A DNA stretch of 64,000 nucleotides, taken from NCBI RefSeq assembly GCF_023053635.1, contig NC_086172.1, positions 65,708,681-65,772,680 on the forward strand. Reading direction: 5' to 3'. How positions within the stretch are numbered: position 1 is the first letter of the stretch; each line of letters starts with the position of its first letter. A program made the position numbers and the translations under genes. The stretch comes from Elgaria multicarinata webbii. Lineage: Eukaryota; Chordata; Lepidosauria; Squamata; Anguidae. The notes below the pieces were generated by a model. It did no database searches and was not told the DNA's origin. It was given only the letters and a program-made list of their open reading frames with translations. Positions 58,160 through 64,000 of this stretch are shown here, in pieces.

Positions 58160-58740
58160 TATTAAGTAATAACTAAACGTCGGAGAAATCCGCGCTCACC
58201 ACATCCGTTTTAGTAATAGCACTTTGGTTGCCCGGTCGCCTCTCTTCCAAACGCATTTCAAAGGACTCTAACAACCCCTGCTAACTAATGGTACAGTCCC
58301 GCCTATATTATCCAATTCCTCAATAACGCGACCCTTCCAGGCACAGCCGATATGTCTAAGTCGACTTTAAAACGAACGAACAAACGTGGCAAACTGTTAT
58401 GCAGATAGAAATCGTGCTTCAGGACTGGCTGCCCCAACTTTGTACCTTGCTTTCCTTCTCTGTCCTCTCCCACCCACCCCCAGGTGCAGGGAATGGCACG
58501 GTCCAAAGCATGCTTTGTGCCTTGGAACTCGGAGTTGACGACGAGCTTAGCAACCGGAGCGGAGGCAGAAGCTTTTGCAGGTTGCAGGCGGTGGGCTAGT
58601 GGCAGCAGTGGGGGGCTGGTTGCCACGGTCCCGTCCCCCCAACACACACCCGTGCTCCCTTCCCTCTCAGCGCCCAGCCCCATCGGCTTGCTCAGCACGG
58701 TGTGGAGCGACCCGCACACACGGTAGGTTCGCCAGTGAGT
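58160..58740 (+). promoter_or_regulatory. CpG-rich block, probable CFAP221 promoter and 5' UTR exon
   Basis: GC and CpG density rise here between the divergent SCTR and CFAP221 starts. A possible untranslated first exon would end at the donor near 58723 (CACACACG then gtaggt). An open frame of about 80 codons crosses this block, but the ortholog's start is at 61460, so it is not called coding. GTTGCC or GCAAC half-sites like those bound by RFX factors occur at 58227, 58549 and 58619, without a complete X-box. Confidence 0.55.
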
Positions 58741-59127
58741 TAAAAATATATATTTAAAAGGAGGGGTGGGGGACCTGTTGGTTTTCTTTGGGGCCCAGGT
58801 GCAAATGAAAATGCCTTAGCGGTGGGTCTTGGCGCTGAAGTCCAGGGGTAAAAGCCAATGTAACCCTTGCTTGGAGTTGACTCTTTGTAATGAATGGGAT
58901 TTAAGTTAGTCGTGAAATCGTATTCATTTCAATGGGTCTACTCTGAGTATGATTTCTGTTAGCTTTTACCCCAGAGTGGAATGTGATGAAGACTGGCATT
59001 TTGTGCTCATGTGCAGCCAACCAGGCATGTACATGGTTACAGAGGCTTTTATTTATTTATTTACTTTTAAAGCTTATTGTCCTTTCCTACAACAAAGTGC
59101 TGTTTATTCCCAGGTAAATGTATTATT

Positions 59128-59575
59128 TATTTATTTAAAACATTTATATCCCGCCCTATATCAATAAGATCTCAGGGCGGCATACAGATAAAAGCATACT
59201 GTATAAAACAATAAATATACACAGCTAAAAACAAATTAAACCATAAACCAAATTAAAACTATATATAATTTAAGAGCAGTAAAACTATTAAAACAGTTAA
59301 AACAATGTGCCTAGTGAATTCAACCATTAAAAGCTTTGTTTAAAAGCCATGTTTTCACTTGGCGCCGGAATAAAATGAGCGTTGGCGCCAGTTGGGCCTC
59401 CCAAGGGGAGGGCATTCCACAGTCGGGGTGCCACAACAGAGAAAGCCCTCTCCCTTGTCCCAACATATCAAATGTGTTGTGCTGGTGGAATGCGGAGAAG
59501 GGCTCCTCCAACAGATCTCAAGTCTTGGGGCAGCGGAAACAAAATCCACTTTATTCTTGTAGCCTATGGTTTAAG
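59128..59575 (-). mobile_element. L2-like LINE 3' end with ORF2 C-terminus
   Basis: The minus strand gives AQLAPTLILFRRQVKTWLLN then KAFNG-stop, the family's xFRRQVKTWLL end, followed by a long A/T-rich 3' UTR and the CTGAGATCTTATTGATATAG / GGGCGGGATATAAATG tail. In the CFAP221 5' intron. Confidence 0.75.
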
Positions 59576-59742
59576 CGGGTGGATCGGTCTACCATTGGAG
59601 GACTTGTTTTCCCTTTTTTTTTTTATCAAAGTTGGAAAAGGGTTTTTGTTTGGTTTTTTTGCTCTAAAATATCAGGAATTTAGAAGCAGTTGCAAACCAT
59701 GGAGTGGTGGGGGTGGGGAGAAGAAGAATGTTAATTGTGTCA

Positions 59743-60226
59743 GGGCCGGCCCTATCATGAGGCAGCCTGTTGCGGGTGAATTGCGCTGCTCTCCCTATCC
59801 AAAGGGCCCACCGCTTTTTGTTGCTGCCACCCACCTGCTGGCCACTCGCTCCTGCCTGCCGAACCACCGCTCCTGACTGCCCAGCTACCACTCCCATCTT
59901 GTGCCCCAGCTGCGGGGGTTCTTGGAGAGGTTGGCCAAACTATTGCAAGAGATCCCAAATTATAACAAGAGGTTCCAACCCTCTTGAGAAAGTTTGGCTG
60001 TCTACTCTCACGAGCCATGTGGCTGGGGCACAAGGTGGGAGCGGTGGCTAGGTAGGAGCTGCAGGCTGGCAGACACACGTGAGAGTGACCAGTTGGGTTG
60101 GCTGCCTGGCCAGCTGCCAGGCAAGCAGGTCGGGTAGAAGGTGATGGCAGCGGTGCTGCTGGCATCACCAGAAGAAGAAGAAGAGTGAGGTGGCTCATTT
60201 GAGGCAACAGCATGGTTCGGTCCTGT
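59743..60226. mobile_element. GC-rich non-autonomous DNA element (hAT-like, tentative)
   Basis: Left end CAGGGCCGGCCCTATCATGA and right end (reverse complement) CAGGACCGAACCATGCTGTT resemble the CAGGGCCGGCCCTA-ended family. GAGGCAGCCTGTTGC / GAGGCAACAGCATGG keep the inverted relation. The interior is GC-rich and non-coding. Confidence 0.45.
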
Positions 60227-60860
60227 CCTGATTTGCGTGCTTCACTCCTAAAGTAATACGCATGGCCATCTAGTCTCCCCAGCCCACCCCGGGTAAGATC
60301 ATTAGGTCCAAGATCTAAAATGCCCTGGCTGTACCTCTGCTTCTAGCAGGTCAGACTAATTGTCTTTGTAGCTCAGTATTGTTTATTCTGAGTGACAGTT
60401 GCTCTCAACCTCCTGTGAGAGGTCTTCCCCATTTCCTGCTGCTCCTGGTCCTTTTAATTGGAGCGTTGCTTCCTCTCCAACAAGCCATGCTGCCCGGCTT
60501 CAGATAGCAAGGCAAACCATGCCAACCAACCTTCCACTTTCGAATCTGTCCATTAAGAACTCGGGACCCTTTTCTAGATTCCATCCACCTGAAGTCCAGG
60601 CAGCTGAAGAACAGAGTGGGGACAGTCCAGTTATTGAACTCTCTCCGCCTGCCTACACACAAAGGAAGCTTTTCAGGCCCAACCTTTGAATAATTAAGAT
60701 TGTAAATGTACAAAGCCAATACATTCATTAAAACAACTTTTAAAGTTATTCAGTAGAATACAGAAAAGCAAGTTCAGCACTTAACCCGAATGTTTTTTTT
60801 AAAAAAAAGAACTGACAGTTTTACTCATATTGAAACTCACCTTACCCTTTTTCTTTATGG

Positions 60861-61085
60861 AGCCAAAGTGAAGCGGCCAGAGTGTTGGGCTTAGACGAGA
60901 GAGAGCCAGGTTCAAATCCCCAGACTACTATGAATCTGGGGAATCTATATAACTGACCTTCAGTTAGTTATTCTTCCTTAGCCTAATCTACTTTGCAGCG
61001 TAGTTGTGAGGATAAAATGGGTGGGGGGAGCCACATATACAGGCCTGAGCTTCATGGAAGAAGAGTGGGGTACAGAATACATATT
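60861..61085 (+). mobile_element. tRNA-derived CORE-like SINE, degraded
   Basis: GCCAAAGTGAAGCGGCCAGA, GAGCCAGGTTCAAATCCCCA (B box), GTAGTTGTGAGGATAAAATG and AAGAGTGGGGTACAGAATAC. Same family as 37597 and 40188, more diverged. Confidence 0.7.
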
Positions 61086-61459
61086 ACTTGTTAGCCACCT
61101 AGCATTTCTGTGAAAAAGGTATGACTAATTATAACTGTGATGAATACTTAGGTTGCGGCTTAACCATTTTCACAATTGTTGAGTTGAATAATTGCTATTA
61201 GGCTGTACATGAGGCGGGGTGTGGTGTGAGGAGGAGTTTCTAAGCTACCTGCAGAATTGTTTTTTTAATTGCCTTGGAAACTCTTATCATTTTGTTTACA
61301 GTGCCACCAACTACATTAGAAACTGAACTTTTGTCTAAGACTTTGCATGACAGCTGAATTTGTGCATGTAGAGTTTCCATATGTATTTCCATATGTTTTG
61401 CATCTGATTACAGGGAATGACTATTTGGATGCCCAAAAAAATATCTTTTCCATAAGAGG

Positions 61460-61598
61460 ATGGAAGTGGTTAATACAGCCCAGTCCGACTTCAGTGATGC
61501 CAAAGGATCTTTTAGGAAAGGTCCGTCTCTTCTTTTGGACAGCCTGATGGAGGAGCCCAAGAAAGGAAGTAATGTCCCCAATCATCTTTTGGAGTCCA
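61460..61598 (+). CDS. CFAP221: CFAP221 first coding exon
   Basis: The ATG at 61460 gives MEVVNTA, matching human MAVVKTP; upstream in-frame sequence is unlike the family. The exon probably begins at an acceptor (ctgattacag, 61413) with about 46 nt of 5' UTR. It ends in phase 1 at gtaagt, encoding [20 protein letters not shown] then LES. Confidence 0.92.
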
Positions 61599-63073
61599 GT
61601 AAGTGATTGACTAATGCAATGTTCTTAGGCAAATGGAACTGTTGATTATAGGCTTTTGAAGGCCTCTGTCTTGGTCCTAATACAGTTGACTGGTTACGGC
61701 CCCATTTATAGGAATGATTGCAGTTTAGGCCATGTGAAAGCATAATAATTTATCCTTTTGGGTTGCATTCAGTAGTGTTCATCTGCCAGCAGGACAGATT
61801 TGGGGGTGGGGCTGCAGTGGGAGGAGGGAAAATGAAAATCCCAGGAGGTCTGCTCACGTAACCTTGAATGTAGCCTGAAGTATATTCATGCAATAAGCAC
61901 AGCATATGCGGTGTCTTCATTCTATCTCTGGCATTCTAGGCCTTTGTTTAGAAATGGTAAGAAAAACAAGGAATGTTATAGAGGCAGCAAGCCTATATGC
62001 ACCAGTTGCTGGGGAACATGGGTGGGAGGGTGCTTTTGCACTGTGTCCCGCTTGTGGGTCCCTGGTCGACAGCTAGTTGGCCATTGTGTGAACAGAATTC
62101 TGGACTGGATGGACCCTTGGTCTGATCCAGCAGGGTTCATCTTACGTTCTTATTTATTTTGTAACTTTATTGAAGCAGAGATAAAAACAATTTAATGGGG
62201 TTGAGGCCAGATGTTGGATACCGGCTGGAAAAAAAATGGAGCATTAGCCTCAAAATGTTCTTAGGATTTATTGTTGGAAAACAGACATCAACAATGGGTT
62301 GCTGTGAGGATACTTCTCTTGGCAGTGCTTGAGAATACTTTGTGCAGATAAAGTGCTGTTCCAAATAGACTGTAACATCAATGCACTTAAAGTTAATCCT
62401 TGCTAAGCAAATGGAACAAGTTAGTCACAACTAACTTTATTTGGGCTCTTACCCAGCTAAATTGACCCAATGTAGCAATTGTTGCTTAAAAGTTCTTTTA
62501 TTTGTTTCTTTTAATTCCAGAGATCTATACAAAGCTTTTAAGAAATGATGTCCTACAGGCTAAACCTGCTATAATGCATTATGGAGGGTATGAAATTGAA
62601 AAACATCACCAACAAGTTCTGGTAGGTAATTTTGCTGTTTTGGCTGATAGGTTGAAATGAGATAATAACACAGTGCCACTGTCTTTCTGCCTGTAACTAG
62701 ATCGCCTTCTAACTACATTCTTAAAACAAGGTATAATCAGAAGTGTGATTGATTGATTGATCGTTTGTTTTGTTTTACAGAAACTTGTAAATATTTCTGG
62801 AGATGTTCTAAACATCCATATTATTCCACCCGACACAAAGTACTTCCAGATCAAATACAACAAAATAGTAAGTGCCAGCAGTAAGCTTCATGGTGTCTCA
62901 TACTTCATTCTTCTCTTCCTCCTTGAAGTTTGTTGCACAGCAATACATTCCTTCGGAAATTGTTCTCTGTTTTATAGTACCGACTTGTCCCTGGCTTGTC
63001 CTTTACCATTACGGTTGATTTCTGTCCTGATGAATGGCGATACTATTACGACTGCATCCGAATCCATTCTCAG
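61460..63073 (+). CDS. CFAP221: CFAP221 (PCDP1), N-terminal part, 3' truncated by window
   Basis: Cilia- and flagella-associated protein 221, a calmodulin-binding component of the axonemal central-pair projection needed for normal ciliary motility. Four coding exons (61460-61598, 62521-62621, 62781-62867, 62978-63073) join to 141 codons in one frame. The product starts [20 protein letters not shown] and continues through [46 protein letters not shown] and [20 protein letters not shown], which tracks the human N-terminus closely, including the [12 protein letters not shown] block of its ASH/MSP-like beta-sandwich. The last donor (CAG gtaaga, 63073) points beyond the window, and no further exon is visible before 64000. 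The gene is divergent from SCTR. The 5' UTR exon is probably in the CpG-rich block near 58.5 kb. Confidence 0.96.
61966..62153 (+). mobile_element. CR1/L3-like LINE 3' end
   Basis: CACCAGTTGCTGGGGAACAT, TGGACTGGATGGACCCTTGG and TCTGATCCAGCAGGGTTCAT, ending CTTACGTTCTTA. It is the plus-strand version of the ends seen at 9366, 45738 and 54288. In the CFAP221 intron between the first two coding exons. Confidence 0.8.
62521..62621 (+). CDS. CFAP221: CFAP221 second coding exon
   Basis: Phase 1 to phase 0. Encodes [20 protein letters not shown] then [14 protein letters not shown], aligning with human [20 protein letters not shown] and GGYQVEKQHQQIL. Acceptor ttccag and donor gtaggt. Confidence 0.95.
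62781..62867 (+). CDS. CFAP221: CFAP221 third coding exon
   Basis: 87 nt, phase 0 at both ends. Encodes [20 protein letters not shown] then YFQIKYNKI, aligning with human HLVNVSNEDTRVHILPPQTK then YFEIKY. Acceptor ttttacag and donor gtaagt. Confidence 0.95.
62978..63073 (+). CDS. CFAP221: CFAP221 fourth coding exon
   Basis: 96 nt, phase 0 at both ends. Encodes [20 protein letters not shown] then [12 protein letters not shown], the best-conserved stretch in this window (human [20 protein letters not shown]). Acceptor ttttatag and donor gtaaga. Confidence 0.96.
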
Positions 63074-63640
63074 GTAAGACACCACAAGAGATGTGTGAAT
63101 GCTCCCTCCCTACCCCTGTATAGACAAAATATAAATACTCTTCTAGTTCATGACATCCACAATGAATGAATATCTCTAACAGATTTCTATTACCTGATGT
63201 TCTTTGGTATTTTGTGAGCCTATCTTACTCATCCTTTTCTTCCATGTTACTTTGTTCTACGGTCAATCAAGAGATAACACACGAATTGAAGAGTGGGAAA
63301 TGGGGAAAGGGTAGGGGGAAAGAACAAATGTCTAATGTGAATCTGGGCCGGGTGGTACGGAGACTTCCCCGTCTGGTAGATAACATGTGCAACATAACCG
63401 TAATTCAAGGTTTTTTCTTTTTAAATCTGGAGAGATAGACATTTCCCCATTTATGAAAAAAATATATATCAGACTGGGTTATCTACATAATATTCTCCGG
63501 CACAATCCTGTGAGAGCTTTGATTTCTACTGGAAACTCCTTAAGAAGATTTATCTTTGTGTAAAATTTCTGAATGTTCATGTTGCAGGGGAAAAAAATGA
63601 CACTTTTTCTTCTGGATGCTGAACATTTTAGACAAACTCC
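63074..63640. other. CFAP221 intron, no recognised feature
   Basis: Starts at the fourth coding exon's donor. No further CFAP221 exon (expected to encode a LLVPIHAYPVMNSLDFP-like segment) was found before the window ends. Confidence 0.6.
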
Positions 63641-63644
63641 CAGT

Positions 63645-64000
63645 TTGCACGTAACGAGAAGCCACTACGAGTGAATTTCCCCACAGGCTTATCGTTGCAG
63701 CGGTGGCTTCCATTTTGAATCTTCAGGGCACAGCAATTGGGCACCATAGCTTCTCATTACATGCGAACCCGGCAAAGGTGGGTTGTTGGGGTGGATGACA
63801 AACCACCCACAACCCTAAAGCATCCCCCTGGTTCTGGGTGGCTTGTCAACCACACCAACAACCCACCATTGCTTGGTTCGCACGTAATGAGAAGCTATGG
63901 CACATCCCTGCTGTGCCCCAAATATTCAAAATTGTGGCCAGTATTGCGTTAAGAAGCCCTACAGGGAAATTCACCCACAGGGGCATCTCATTACATGCTC
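63645..64000. mobile_element. Large palindromic MITE, family D, runs to window edge
   Basis: GCACGTAACGAGAAGCCACT on the left and AAGAAGCCCTACAGGGAAAT then CATCTCATTACATGC on the right. Centre GTGGGTTGTTGGGGTGGATG / CAACCACACCAACAACCCAC; nested tips CTTCTCATTACATGCGAACC and GGTTCGCACGTAATGAGAAG. A longer and better-preserved relative of 4376-4735. Confidence 0.7.

Noticed and set aside
58303-58719. Long minus-strand frame in the same block, considered as SCTR exon 1
   Set aside because: It has no signal-peptide-like start joined to a usable donor in the right phase, whereas 56100-56144 has both.
58484-58726. Open frame of about 80 codons on the plus strand ending exactly at a possible donor in the CpG-rich block
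   Set aside because: The product does not resemble the CFAP221 N-terminus, whose conserved start (MEVVNTA) is at 61460. GC-rich DNA gives long chance frames. Treated as possible 5' UTR.

Overview
The window is vertebrate nuclear DNA, almost certainly from a squamate reptile (lizard or snake). It holds three host genes in the order TMEM37 (+), SCTR (-), CFAP221 (+). This is the order and orientation I recall for human chromosome 2q14, so the block is conserved amniote synteny. The squamate call comes from the repeats: a BovB-type LINE, CR1/L3-like and L2-like LINEs, a Penelope-like element, a SPIN hAT element, tRNA-headed SINEs and about twenty copies of a short palindromic element that I associate with squamate genomes.

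Layout. 1-5430: repeat-rich upstream DNA with a BovB fragment. 5430-6330: CpG island containing TMEM37 exon 1. 6199-12659: TMEM37 intron. 12660-13232: TMEM37 exon 2. 13233-23107: 3' UTR and convergent intergenic DNA. 23108-56144: all 13 coding exons of SCTR on the minus strand, which join in frame to a 457-residue class B GPCR. 56145-58160: short divergent spacer. 58160-58740: CpG-rich probable CFAP221 promoter. 61460-63073: the first four coding exons of CFAP221, which runs off the right edge.

The three genes do not form a pathway. TMEM37 is a claudin-fold calcium-channel gamma-like membrane protein, SCTR is the secretin receptor, and CFAP221 is a ciliary central-apparatus protein. TMEM37 and SCTR converge tail to tail; SCTR and CFAP221 diverge head to head.

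No previously undescribed system was found. The points most worth a second look are two element families known for horizontal transfer (BovB and SPIN) in one window, a 390-bp near-perfect GC-rich palindrome in an SCTR intron, a Penelope-like element whose end lies within about 20 bp of the SCTR exon 1 splice donor, nested hAT insertions with a readable 8-bp target duplication, and a four-residue insertion with a glycosylation sequon in SCTR extracellular loop 3. Element and domain names rest on recognition by eye; no database search was run, and repeat boundaries are approximate unless a target duplication is quoted.
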